From Flavobacterium silvisoli (GTDB taxonomy: Bacteria > Bacteroidota > Bacteroidia > Flavobacteriales > Flavobacteriaceae), in assembly GCF_004329815.1 (NCBI RefSeq), contig NZ_SJPE01000019.1, positions 301-52,838 of the forward strand: a stretch of DNA of 52,538 nt. The letters run 5' to 3'. Shown piece after piece: positions 25,732 through 33,637 of the stretch. Under the pieces are notes generated by a model. The model ran no database searches, had not been told where the DNA came from, and was given only the letters and a program-made list of their open reading frames with translations. Within the stretch, counting starts at the first letter, position 1, and every line of letters starts with the position of its first letter. A program made the translations under genes and the position numbers.

Positions 25732-26802
25732 CAATCCGAAATCGACCACCACTTTTTTGGATGTCGGCACGGCTTGGCAACTCAGCACAAAATTCTTAGC
25801 CACCTCATCGGGTTCTAAGGAATAGTTGAGTTTCATTTCGACCGAACCGTCAACCACTTTGCAACGACAGGTGCTGCACACTCCACCCTTGCAGGCGTAA
25901 GGCAAGTCGGCTCCAGCGGCAATGGCTCCGTCGAGAATGTTATCGAAATCTTCGCCCATAACGAAGTGGAATTCCTTACCTCCATCAATAATGGTGACTT
26001 CGGTTCCTTCGACTTTTTTCTCTACTATTTTGCTGATGCGCTGTTTGTCTTCTTCGGAAAGCCCGGTGTTGAATAATTCGTAGTGAATTTTGGCAGCCGG
26101 CAATCCTTTGACTTGTAATGCATCGCGTAACAGGAAAATCATTTCTTCGGGACCGCAAATGAAGCATTCATCTGTGGTGGGAATGTCGATGATTTTATCG
26201 GTCAGTACTTCGATTTTTTCATTGGTAAATCTGCCATTGAAAAGTTCGGAAGCGCGATGTTCTTTGGTTAGGAAATGGAAGATTTCAAAGCGGTTGAAAT
26301 ATACGTTTTTCAGTTGCTCGATTTCTTCTTTAAAGATAATAGATTTTACGGTTCCGTTCAAATAAAATAATTTAAACGTACTGTTAGGCTCTGCGGCCAA
26401 ATGTGTTTTGATGATGGAAAGTATGGGCGTAATTCCGCTACCGGCCGCAAACGCGATGTAATTTTTGGCTTTTGTTGAATCGACTTCGGTGAAGAATGTA
26501 CCATTGGGCGGCATTACATCTAAAACATCTCCTTTTTTCAGCGTATGGTTGACAAAAGTGGAAAATAAACCGTCGGTAATTTTTTTGACGGCCACCTGCC
26601 ATTTGTTCTCCAAAGGACTGGAACACAAAGAATACGAACGACGTACTTCGGCACCGTTTATGGTGGTTCGCAACGTTAAATGCTGTCCTTGTTTGTATTG
26701 AAATTCGGCTTGAAGTTCTTTTGGAATGTCAAAAGTAATGACCGAACAATCTTTGGTTTCTTTATAAATATCAGCAACTTTGATGCTATGAAATTTTGCC
26801 AT
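25729..26802 (-). CDS. paaE: Phenylacetyl-CoA epoxygenase reductase PaaE
   Basis: A 357-residue electron-transfer subunit. It has an FAD-binding domain (RRSYSLCSSP, about 55-65), an NAD(P)H-binding domain (AFAAGSGITPILSI, about 117-130; FICGPEEMI) and a C-terminal plant-type 2Fe-2S ferredoxin domain (CKGGVCSTCRCKV plus a later Cys in VLSCQAVP). It passes electrons from NADPH to the PaaA diiron site. It is the first gene of the cluster, directly behind the TetR operator. Confidence 0.95.
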   Translation of the reverse strand: MAKFHSIKVADIYKETKDCSVITFDIPKELQAEFQYKQGQHLTLRTTINGAEVRRSYSLCSSPLENKWQVAVKKITDGLFSTFVNHTLKKGDVLDVMPPNGTFFTEVDSTKAKNYIAFAAGSGITPILSIIKTHLAAEPNSTFKLFYLNGTVKSIIFKEEIEQLKNVYFNRFEIFHFLTKEHRASELFNGRFTNEKIEVLTDKIIDIPTTDECFICGPEEMIFLLRDALQVKGLPAAKIHYELFNTGLSEEDKQRISKIVEKKVEGTEVTIIDGGKEFHFVMGEDFDNILDGAIAAGADLPYACKGGVCSTCRCKVVDGSVEMKLNYSLEPDEVAKNFVLSCQAVPTSKKVVVDFGL

Positions 26803-26819
26803 AAATCTGATTTAAAATA

Positions 26820-26839
26820 AAACTAACAGTTGTTAGTTT
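26820..26839. promoter_or_regulatory. Probable TetR operator at the paaE promoter
   Basis: AACTAAC-AGTT-GTTAGTT (26821-26838), a perfect 7-bp inverted repeat with a 4-bp spacer, extended by one A/T pair each side. It lies just downstream of the -7 box, over the likely transcription start, as expected of a repressor site. A second copy lies before the tetR gene at 27524-27541. Confidence 0.75.
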
Positions 26840-26845
26840 GCTATG

Positions 26846-26853
26846 CAAAATTA
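26846..26853 (-). promoter_or_regulatory. paaE -7 box
   Basis: On the minus strand TAATTTTG, a perfect match to TAnnTTTG, 44 bp before the paaE start codon and immediately upstream of the operator. Confidence 0.6.
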
Positions 26854-26917
26854 AGTATTATTTATTAAAACGGAACTACAACGTTTGAAATTTTAACAGC
26901 TTAAAGAGGGTTCGCCA

Positions 26918-27496
26918 TTAATGTATTACAATTCCGTTTAACAAAACCTGAATCATATTAGAAGTTAAGGTTTTAGAGTCGGGACTTTTTTTCTTTCCGT
27001 ACCAAAGATACAATGTTCGCAAAGTGGAAAGTATGGAAAAAATAATCACCTCGAGATTGAGGTTTTTGATTTCGTTATCGGCGATCCCTTTTTTGATAAT
27101 GGTTCGGAAATTTTCTTCGTATTCTTCGCGCATTTTGATGAAATAAGCCAACTCGGTATCGGACAAATGCATCCAATCGTTGTTCAGGCAAGCTAAAGCA
27201 TTGGCATCGCGCAAGGTAATATCGATGTGGAGCTGGATGATTTTTTCAATTTTTTTGATGGTACTTTCCTCAGAATGCACTACCTCATCCATGGTTTGGG
27301 TGAATTCTTCGGCAATTTCAACGATAATCAATACCAGAATTTCCTGTTTGGATTTGATGTGATTGTAAAGGCTTGCCGCTTTGATATCCATGGCCTGGGC
27401 AATATCGCGCATGGTTACGGCACTGTATCCTTTTTCTTTGAAGAGTTTGGCTGCTACCGTTATGATTTCCGTTTTGCGATCGTTGATTTTCGTCAT
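26918..27496 (-). CDS. TetR-family transcriptional regulator, probable repressor of the paa cluster
   Basis: A 192-residue protein. The N-terminal helix-turn-helix (about residues 10-55) contains AKLFKEKGYSAVTMRDIAQAMDIKAASLYNHIKSK. The C-terminal ligand-binding domain is helical. It is the gene just upstream of paaE on the same strand. The same inverted repeat is found at its own promoter and at paaE, which predicts autoregulation and repression of paa, relieved by phenylacetyl-CoA or a similar ligand as in other PaaR proteins (inference). Confidence 0.85.
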   Translation of the reverse strand: MTKINDRKTEIITVAAKLFKEKGYSAVTMRDIAQAMDIKAASLYNHIKSKQEILVLIIVEIAEEFTQTMDEVVHSEESTIKKIEKIIQLHIDITLRDANALACLNNDWMHLSDTELAYFIKMREEYEENFRTIIKKGIADNEIKNLNLEVIIFSILSTLRTLYLWYGKKKSPDSKTLTSNMIQVLLNGIVIH

Positions 27497-27500
27497 AGTC

Positions 27501-27508
27501 CAAATATA
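27501..27508 (-). promoter_or_regulatory. tetR -7 box (near-leaderless)
   Basis: On the minus strand TATATTTG, a perfect -7 box ending 5 bp before the ATG at 27496. Transcription would begin at or next to the start codon. Confidence 0.6.
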
Positions 27509-27523
27509 AAACTATTTCCGAAT

Positions 27524-27541
27524 AACCAACAACGGTTAGTT
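27524..27541. promoter_or_regulatory. Probable TetR operator at its own promoter
   Basis: AACCAAC-AACG-GTTAGTT, the same 7-4-7 inverted repeat as at paaE with a single arm mismatch. Centred 31.5 bp upstream of the end of the -7 box, it covers the -33 region. It ends next to the stop codon of the response-regulator gene. Confidence 0.7.
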
Positions 27542-28189
27542 TTAAATCAGATTATTGTTTTTGGCTTTTTGAATGGCTTCGAGTTTGTTGTGGACCTGCA
27601 GCTTGGTGTAGATATTCTCAATGTGTTTTCTCACGGTGGATGGCGACAGGAATAAATTATCCGCAATAACGTTGTAATTCAACCCTTTGCTGAGTTGTTC
27701 GAGTACCTCAACTTCCCGAACCGTCAGTTTGATGTCTTCGTCACATTTTTGTTCAAAATCGACAGGATTGCGCAACAATTTTAATGTTTTCAGAGCGATA
27801 GAAGGATTCATGGCCGCACCGCCATTGAGCGTTTCTATAATTCCTTGATGCAGTTCTTTGGGATTGACTTCTTTCAGAAGATAACCGTCAGCGCCCGCTT
27901 TGATGGCATTAAAGATATTTTCATCGTTATCAAAAACCGTCAGCATGATAATCCTGATTTGCGGGTATTTACTTTTGATAATTTTGGTGGCTTCAATTCC
28001 GTTGCATTCGGGCATTTCTATATCCATCAGAATTAAATCGATGTTTTTGTTTTTCTCTAATTTTTGCTGCAAATCGCGACCGTCAACAGCCGTAAATTTT
28101 AAAACTAAATCTTCGAAAAAAGACAATTTTTCGGCTATTGCTTTCTGCAGAAAAACATTGTCATCAACTATGGCTATTTTTACTGACAT
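27542..28189 (-). CDS. LuxR/NarL-type response regulator
   Basis: A 215-residue two-component regulator. The receiver domain (about 1-120) has the acidic pocket VDD at the N-terminus, phospho-acceptor Asp56 in LILMDIEMP, and Lys in YLLKEVNP. The C-terminal LuxR helix-turn-helix (about 145-210) contains LTVREVEVLEQLSKG...SPSTVRKHIENIYTKL. The start is the ATG giving MSVKIAIVDD, 1 bp after the kinase stop; the frame is open nine codons further. It is the only regulator next to two TPR kinases and the best candidate to bind the TACGRCA dyads. Confidence 0.93.
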   Translation of the reverse strand: MSVKIAIVDDNVFLQKAIAEKLSFFEDLVLKFTAVDGRDLQQKLEKNKNIDLILMDIEMPECNGIEATKIIKSKYPQIRIIMLTVFDNDENIFNAIKAGADGYLLKEVNPKELHQGIIETLNGGAAMNPSIALKTLKLLRNPVDFEQKCDEDIKLTVREVEVLEQLSKGLNYNVIADNLFLSPSTVRKHIENIYTKLQVHNKLEAIQKAKNNNLI

Positions 28190-28190
28190 C

Positions 28191-29969
28191 TTATGGCTTT
28201 TTAAAACACAAAACAATCGTAGTTCCCAATTGTTTCTGCGAAGTTATACTAATTTCCCCGTTTATTTCTTTAGCGCGTTTTTTCAGATTATTCATGCCGT
28301 TACCCAATAGCAGCTGGGTTTCATCAAACCCTTTTCCATTGTCTTTTATAGTGATACGGAACGTGTCATTTTCTTTGAAAACAGTTACCGCTATTTTGTT
28401 TGCCAGCGCGTGTTTGAGACTGTTGTTAATGGCTTCCTGAATGATTCGGTACACATTCATCCCTTCAATAGAACTGAAAACACTAGCCTTGAGCTGCTCA
28501 TCGCATTCAAATGTAAACTCGATGCCTTGCGAAGCCAATTTGGCTTTTTCGATGAAATTGGATATGCGCGACTTCAGGTCTTCAAACGTAATTTCATCTT
28601 TATTCATGGCCCAAATGGTATCACGTAATTCGTAAATGGTTTCTTTGGTGAACCCGCTGATGGCTGTTAATTTTTCTTCCAGTTTTTCATCGGCTATGGT
28701 AAATGCGTACTTGAGATTATCCAAAGAGGAAATAATGAAAGTAAGCTGCGCACCGATGTTGTCGTGTAAATCTCTTGAAATTCTGAGGCGCTGCTCCTGT
28801 AGTTTATTTTGGGTTTCTATTTTGAGCAAAGCATCTTTCAGTTCGTTATCTTTTTGCAGTTGAATGGTTTTCAGTTTTTGTCGATTAAAAAATATAAAAC
28901 CGATAAGGATAGCAAAGAGCGCTAACGAAAATGCTGCTAAAATCCAGATATTCTTCTCGGCAATTTGTGCCCTTTGTAACAGAATTTCTTTTTCTTTTTG
29001 TTCGGTTTCATATTGGGTATCTAACTCGGCCTGTTTGGTCCTGATGTCAGTATTCATGATGCTGTCTTTACTCTGCACGTGATTCTTGAAATGGAACAAA
29101 GCTTTTTTATAATCGCTGTTGTTTTCGTACACCTCAGACAAACCTTTATAATTATCTTCAAGCAAATACGGATAATGGTATTTCCGGCTCCAAATAATGG
29201 CTTTTTCAAAATAAACAATAGCTTCCTTGTCGTTGCCAATTTCTTTAAAATAATACCCATAAAAGTTCAGATTTTCAGCTATGCCAAAAACATCATTAAT
29301 CCTGACCCGGATTTGATAGGCATAATCAAAAAGTTTTTTGGCCTCGGCAGGTTTCTTCTGCATCAATTTTACAAAAGCAATTTTATTAGCACTATACGGA
29401 ATACCGATGCTGTCATTCTTCTTTTCCTTGAGAGCCATCGCTTTTTGATAAAAATATAAAGCGCTGTCGAGCTCCTTTTTCATTTCTTTTAAAACACCGT
29501 AATTATCGTAAAGCGAAGCCAAAACTCCTTCATCTTTTATGGCTTCGGCCATTTTGACACCCTTTTGCATGTTGTCCAATGCTTTTTGCATGTCGCGCCT
29601 TTTGAGTTGATACCCATATTCGCCATAGGCAGAAGCCAGTTGCCTAGTCAACTTTAGTTTATCGTACCAACGAATTGCATTGAGCATGCAACGGGCATTT
29701 TTATCGTATTTGCCCTGATAATAATAAACCAATCCGAGGTTGGCATAAGAATCGGCTATACCTTTGAAATAGTTGACTTTTTGGGCATTAATCAGATTTT
29801 GGGTAAACCATTTAATCGATCGTGGGGTATTGGCAATTTTCTTGTCGTACGGGAGGTTGTTGATTGAATCGATTTGGATTTTCGTGACTTTATTTTGAGC
29901 ACAAACCGAGAGTTTGGACCAAACCAGAAAGATGAAAACAAAAATTATTTTTACTTTTCTAAAACTCAC
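28191..29969 (-). CDS. TPR-containing sensor histidine kinase (HisKA_3 type), kinase 1
   Basis: About 592 residues from a GTG start giving (M)SFRKVKIIFVFIF, which begins a signal peptide ending VCAQNK. No ATG exists near this point; TTG at 29975 is an alternative, and the ATG at 30143 would add 58 residues of poor quality. Domains: periplasmic tetratricopeptide repeats (about 30-330), one membrane helix (about 340-362), a coiled coil, a HisKA_3 box (SRDLHDNIGAQL) and a HATPase domain (DNGKGFDETQ...GNGMNNLKKRA). It is coupled to the response regulator and very similar in layout to kinase 2. Confidence 0.88.
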   Translation of the reverse strand: MSFRKVKIIFVFIFLVWSKLSVCAQNKVTKIQIDSINNLPYDKKIANTPRSIKWFTQNLINAQKVNYFKGIADSYANLGLVYYYQGKYDKNARCMLNAIRWYDKLKLTRQLASAYGEYGYQLKRRDMQKALDNMQKGVKMAEAIKDEGVLASLYDNYGVLKEMKKELDSALYFYQKAMALKEKKNDSIGIPYSANKIAFVKLMQKKPAEAKKLFDYAYQIRVRINDVFGIAENLNFYGYYFKEIGNDKEAIVYFEKAIIWSRKYHYPYLLEDNYKGLSEVYENNSDYKKALFHFKNHVQSKDSIMNTDIRTKQAELDTQYETEQKEKEILLQRAQIAEKNIWILAAFSLALFAILIGFIFFNRQKLKTIQLQKDNELKDALLKIETQNKLQEQRLRISRDLHDNIGAQLTFIISSLDNLKYAFTIADEKLEEKLTAISGFTKETIYELRDTIWAMNKDEITFEDLKSRISNFIEKAKLASQGIEFTFECDEQLKASVFSSIEGMNVYRIIQEAINNSLKHALANKIAVTVFKENDTFRITIKDNGKGFDETQLLLGNGMNNLKKRAKEINGEISITSQKQLGTTIVLCFKKP

Positions 29970-30007
29970 ATTCAAATATTTATTCCATAAATTTAAGTAT
30001 TTCAAAT

Positions 30008-30067
30008 GAAAAAAAGTCCTTTCCAAACAAATTGATTTTGCTTGATAAATCAAAGTTTGAAAAGGAC
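30008..30067 (-). terminator. Leader hairpin with T-run before kinase 1 (terminator or attenuator)
   Basis: A two-step stem. GTCCTTTCCAAAC (30016-30028) pairs with GTTTGAAAAGGAC (30055-30067) with one G-U, and inside it TTGATTT (30032-30038) pairs with AAATCAA (30047-30053). On the minus strand it is followed directly by a run of seven or more T. It lies between the dyad-linked promoter at about 30121 and the kinase 1 start, so it could act as an attenuator. Otherwise it ends the kinase 2 transcript. Confidence 0.6.
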
Positions 30068-30120
30068 AACAATAAAAACAACCTGTTTTTAATTTTTGAA
30101 ATCGTTCATGGATTGCTTTA

Positions 30121-30167
30121 CAAATGTGCTGCCTTACCGTCAAAAAAAAAATACGACAGATGCCGTA
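30121..30167 (-). promoter_or_regulatory. Dyad operator site 1 plus -7 box, before kinase 1 and the response regulator
   Basis: The dyad TACGACAGATGCCGTA (30152-30167) and, on the minus strand, CACATTTG (30128-30121; 7 of 8 to TAnnTTTG). Dyad centre to the last G of the -7 box is 38.5 bp, identical at sites 2 and 3. The geometry fits an activator replacing the -33 element. Confidence 0.65.
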
Positions 30168-30193
30168 TTTAATTTGTTACCGTTAACCGGGAA

Positions 30194-32104
30194 TTATGCT
30201 TTTCGATTGGGAATAGTAATAGTAATTATGGTGCCTTGGTCTTGTTTGGAATGAATTTCTATGGTACCTCCGACATCGCTGATTCTTTTTTTCATATTCG
30301 CAATTCCGTTGCCTAGTTCGACTTGTTCTGCATTGAATCCTTTACCGTTATCACGGACAGACATAACAATCGAATCGCCATCCGGTTGAATGGTAATATA
30401 GATGTTCGATGCTTCAGCATATTTGATACTATTATTTACAGCTTCCTGAATGGTTCGATAAATATTCATCCCTTCTAACGAAGTGAAAGCAGTATTTTTC
30501 AGAATAGGATTAATGTCGAAACCAAACTGTATTTCTTCTTTGGCTTCTCTGGCTTTATCAATAAAATTATGAATGCGGGTCTGCAAATCTTCAAACGAAA
30601 TCTCGCTTTTATTCATGGCCCAAATCGTATCCCGAAGTTCAATTATCGTAGATTTGGCAAACGTGCTGATGTTGGTTAATTTGTTGTCGAGCCTGGCATT
30701 TTGCAAATCAAAAGCATATTTGATGTTATCTACTGATGATATGATGAAAGTTAGCTGTGAACCGATATTGTCGTGCAAATCTCTCGAAATCTGCAACCGT
30801 TGTTCCTGTAATTTATTTTGTGTTTCGATTTTGGCAATAGCTGATTTAAGTTCAAACTCCTGTTTTTGTTGTTTGTTTTTGAGTTTCTGACGGTAATAAA
30901 TCAAATAGGAAACAATAAGAACCCCCAAGACGAGCCCCGCTAAAACAAGAGACTGAATGTTCTTTTTGCGGATTTCATTCTCTTTTTCCAGAATTTTTGT
31001 TTTTGACTGCAACAGTTGTTTTTCTTTCTTCTCGTTTTGGTATTTGGCTTCTAGCTCGGAGAAACGCTGTTCGCGTTCGACATCAAAAACGGAATCCCTG
31101 AGTTTGATGTAATTTTCTTGTTCCTGAACCGTTTTTTCCAAGTTGTTTCGCTTTTTCTCAAACTCGGCTTTCTGAAAATAATAATCTCTTAATTTTTCGG
31201 CACTATTGCTTTTTTTAGCATATTCATAAGCCGTTTTAAATAACTTTTCGGCTTTTTGAAAATTATTCAGTTGGCAGGCAATGGTAGCCAAATTGGTATA
31301 ACAGGTAGCTCTTTCGTAGTAATAGTTAAAATCTCTCGTCTCATTGCCATTGGCAAAATTGACATCGCATATTTTAAGCGAAGTCGCAATCCATTTTTCA
31401 GCCTCTTTATACTTTTTTTGTTTCAGCAAAGTATTCCCGATATTGTTGTAGGTATCCGAGATTTCTAAAGTATCCTTTCCTTTGATGTATTTAAATACTT
31501 TTTTGTGGTAATACAAAGCACTGTCAGGTTTTTGCCAATCGTCGTAATTTATAGCGATAGCATTGAGTGTATTACTGATGTATTTTGGATCTGATTTTTT
31601 ATTGGCCAACCATATATTCAGAGCTTTTTTACCATAGTAAATCCCTTTTTTATAACTTTCAAAATCGTGGTAGGTAAGCGATAAATTGGTATTGAAAAAA
31701 GCAATCCAATTTTGTTTATTAGCAGATTCGGCTAGTTTCAAACCAGCAAGTGAATAACTGATAGCTTTGTCGTACTGACCGTTTTTGCGGTATACTTTGG
31801 TTATGTTATTGTAAACCGTCAGCAGCGCGTCGTTATTGGCTGTTTTTTTTAATAAGGCAATGGCTTTTTCACCATAATAAATGGCGCTGTCGGGCTTGTT
31901 GTAATCACCGCATCGGGCATTTTTACAAAAAAAATATTCGGCTTCATCAGCCTGAGTTTTGATGCTTTTCTTAGCTATTTTAAAGTAATAATCCGAAGAG
32001 TCCTGAGAAGTATAGGCTTTAACGAGTAGCTTTCTAATTTCCTGCGCCGTTGCGGAAGAAATAAAGAATAAGATTAAGCAACTGTAAATTAGAATTCTTT
32101 TCAT
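30194..32104 (-). CDS. TPR-containing sensor histidine kinase (HisKA_3 type), kinase 2
   Basis: A 636-residue kinase with a signal peptide (MKRILIYSCLILFFISSATAQ). Tetratricopeptide repeats run from about 25 to 330, followed by a coiled coil, one membrane helix (about 385-407, SLVLAGLVLGVLIVSYLIYY) and a second coiled coil. The HisKA_3 box is SRDLHDNIGSQLTF and the HATPase domain ends RDNGKGFNAEQVELGNGIANM. It is a paralogue of kinase 1 but has no response regulator directly after it, so it probably signals to the one at 27542 or to a distant regulator. Upstream genes may be in the same transcript. Confidence 0.92.
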   Translation of the reverse strand: MKRILIYSCLILFFISSATAQEIRKLLVKAYTSQDSSDYYFKIAKKSIKTQADEAEYFFCKNARCGDYNKPDSAIYYGEKAIALLKKTANNDALLTVYNNITKVYRKNGQYDKAISYSLAGLKLAESANKQNWIAFFNTNLSLTYHDFESYKKGIYYGKKALNIWLANKKSDPKYISNTLNAIAINYDDWQKPDSALYYHKKVFKYIKGKDTLEISDTYNNIGNTLLKQKKYKEAEKWIATSLKICDVNFANGNETRDFNYYYERATCYTNLATIACQLNNFQKAEKLFKTAYEYAKKSNSAEKLRDYYFQKAEFEKKRNNLEKTVQEQENYIKLRDSVFDVEREQRFSELEAKYQNEKKEKQLLQSKTKILEKENEIRKKNIQSLVLAGLVLGVLIVSYLIYYRQKLKNKQQKQEFELKSAIAKIETQNKLQEQRLQISRDLHDNIGSQLTFIISSVDNIKYAFDLQNARLDNKLTNISTFAKSTIIELRDTIWAMNKSEISFEDLQTRIHNFIDKAREAKEEIQFGFDINPILKNTAFTSLEGMNIYRTIQEAVNNSIKYAEASNIYITIQPDGDSIVMSVRDNGKGFNAEQVELGNGIANMKKRISDVGGTIEIHSKQDQGTIITITIPNRKA

Positions 32105-32156
32105 CTGAAGATTTTACATTATAAATATAGCATAAATGTTAAAATTTCAACACTGC

Positions 32157-32438
32157 TTATTTATTTTTCGCCTCCAATTCTTCAAACAATTGGTAATTCA
32201 GGTCGAAGATTTCTTTGCTGAGAGTTGCATTGACGGTCTTCATTTTTTGTTTTAATTCTTGTGTAATCAATAATTGATTGTTCTGAACCCGTTGCTCCTG
32301 ACTGATATGAATAATAAACTCCTCCAATACCTGAAGCTTAGACTGGTATTTTGATCGATCTGTTTGAATTTTGTTTAACAGATAAACAATTAATATCAAA
32401 AAGAAAAGCGCTAAAAGAGTTACTATGTAAATCATCAA
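32157..32438 (-). CDS. Small single-pass membrane protein with coiled coil
   Basis: A 93-residue protein: an N-terminal membrane helix (MMIYIVTLLALFFLILIVYLL) followed by about 70 residues of charged helix (KIQTDRSKYQSKLQVLEEF...). No family is recognised. It lies between the two-lipoprotein unit and kinase 2 with gaps of 33 and 52 bp on the same strand. An accessory role for the kinase is possible but unproven. Confidence 0.6.
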   Translation of the reverse strand: MMIYIVTLLALFFLILIVYLLNKIQTDRSKYQSKLQVLEEFIIHISQEQRVQNNQLLITQELKQKMKTVNATLSKEIFDLNYQLFEELEAKNK

Positions 32439-32471
32439 AAAAGTTCAAAACAATCAATTACAAATGATTTG

Positions 32472-32972
32472 CTATTGGTGGGTAATAGCATTAATATTGA
32501 GACTACCTTCGGTAATTGTTTTATCGGCAGTAGTATTATTGCCTACAAAATTGAAGGTGGCTACAATTTTATTGTTAATGGTATCACAAGTCGTAACATT
32601 TATAGTTCCCGAAGTGGAGTGAAAATAATCTCCGACAGCATCTGTTCCGTTGTTGGTGATATAAGTCAACCAGGAAGTACTCATATCAAAAGATTGTTGA
32701 GCGGCAAAACTTCCTGTCTTGGCCGGAAAATGAAATTCTACGATTTGGTTTTCTCCTTGAAATCCGTAAACGTCAATGTATCTTCCTCCCGCTACAACAT
32801 TGGTATATAATGTTGCCTGAACGGTTCCGGCTGTTGTTGCAGTACCGTTAACTTTAAAGCTTAGCGGTGATGATGAACTGGGACCGCTGCTGCTGTCACT
32901 GCTGCATGAAGCATTCATTATCAACACCGTCAAAGTTAAAAGAGTAATTCCGATTTTCTTAAGTGATTTCAT
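32472..32972 (-). CDS. Lipoprotein of unknown function (DUF6252-like)
   Basis: About 166 residues from the ATG giving MKSLKKIGIT; upstream ATGs at 32984 and 33002 are possible. The signal ends in a NASCSSDSSS lipobox with a serine-rich tether. The mature part is beta-rich, with SFKVNGTATTAGTVQATLY near the start and a C-terminal strand pattern (TFNFVG...ITEGSLNI) shared with the neighbour at 33006. The two appear to be divergent tandem paralogues. Confidence 0.65.
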   Translation of the reverse strand: MKSLKKIGITLLTLTVLIMNASCSSDSSSGPSSSSPLSFKVNGTATTAGTVQATLYTNVVAGGRYIDVYGFQGENQIVEFHFPAKTGSFAAQQSFDMSTSWLTYITNNGTDAVGDYFHSTSGTINVTTCDTINNKIVATFNFVGNNTTADKTITEGSLNINAITHQ

Positions 32973-33005
32973 TTTGTATGGCATATTAGTTTTATCAAAC
33001 ATCGA

Positions 33006-33548
33006 TTACAATACTAAACGAAATGAACCTTCTGTAACCGTTTTAGATCCTCCGGAACAGTCGTCATTTTCTTTAACTTCTTTTCCGGTAAAATTGAATA
33101 CTCCCTCGATTTTTGTATCATCGACAAAAGTAATTTGCAAGGTTCCGGTGGAGCTGCTGCAAAAATTAGAACTGTAAGTCGCCGAAGAAAAAGTACTGGT
33201 ATTAACTTCTATCAATGACAGCATTCCTACTACTACGTCTTCTGAATTGTTCGCACTTAAATCATAGGTTCCTACTTCTAAAGTACCGTCGAGCGCATAA
33301 ATTTGAATATTAACCGATTTCCCATCCATAGAAACGCCCTGAACTACCAAGTTTCCGCCGTTGTAGCCACCATTGGCAAATTGACCTTCGGCCAAAACAG
33401 ATGTTCCGCCAACTTTGGCTTTCACAAATGTACCTGTAGCCGGCCCGCTAAAACCTCCGCCTCCTGAACTATCACTGCTTGAACAAGAAGTTACCAAAAC
33501 TGCTAAAGATACTAGCAGAACCATTCCGAATTGTTTACATGTTTTCAT
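33006..33548 (-). CDS. Lipoprotein of unknown function (DUF6252-like)
   Basis: A 180-residue lipoprotein (VTSCSSSDSSGGGG). The mature part is beta-rich and ends GVFNFTGKEV...VTEGSFRLVL, the same end pattern as the following lipoprotein gene. The calls rest on this layout and on resemblance to the DUF6252 group of Bacteroidota. It is the first gene behind dyad site 2; its untranslated leader would be about 20 bases. Confidence 0.68.
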   Translation of the reverse strand: MKTCKQFGMVLLVSLAVLVTSCSSSDSSGGGGFSGPATGTFVKAKVGGTSVLAEGQFANGGYNGGNLVVQGVSMDGKSVNIQIYALDGTLEVGTYDLSANNSEDVVVGMLSLIEVNTSTFSSATYSSNFCSSSTGTLQITFVDDTKIEGVFNFTGKEVKENDDCSGGSKTVTEGSFRLVL

Positions 33549-33573
33549 AATTATTTTAGTTTAAGTTATGTGA

Positions 33574-33620
33574 CAAATTTGTCTTTTAAACTAATTGTAA
33601 TCAATACGGCATGTGTCGTA
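33574..33620 (-). promoter_or_regulatory. Dyad operator site 2 plus -7 box, before the lipoprotein unit
   Basis: The dyad TACGGCATGTGTCGTA (33605-33620) and, on the minus strand, CAAATTTG (33581-33574; 7 of 8 to TAnnTTTG). The centre-to-box distance is 38.5 bp, as at sites 1 and 3. Confidence 0.7.
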
Positions 33621-33637
33621 TTTAACAGTTATTTTCT

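Noticed and set aside
16806..26802. Recent horizontal transfer of the paa cluster
   Set aside because: Base composition and the shared structured repeats look like the neighbouring DNA, and there is no integrase or tRNA junction at its ends.
27841..31780. TGTCGTA words inside the kinase genes (for example near 29829 and 31770)
   Set aside because: They are single arms within coding sequence with no partner and no promoter nearby.
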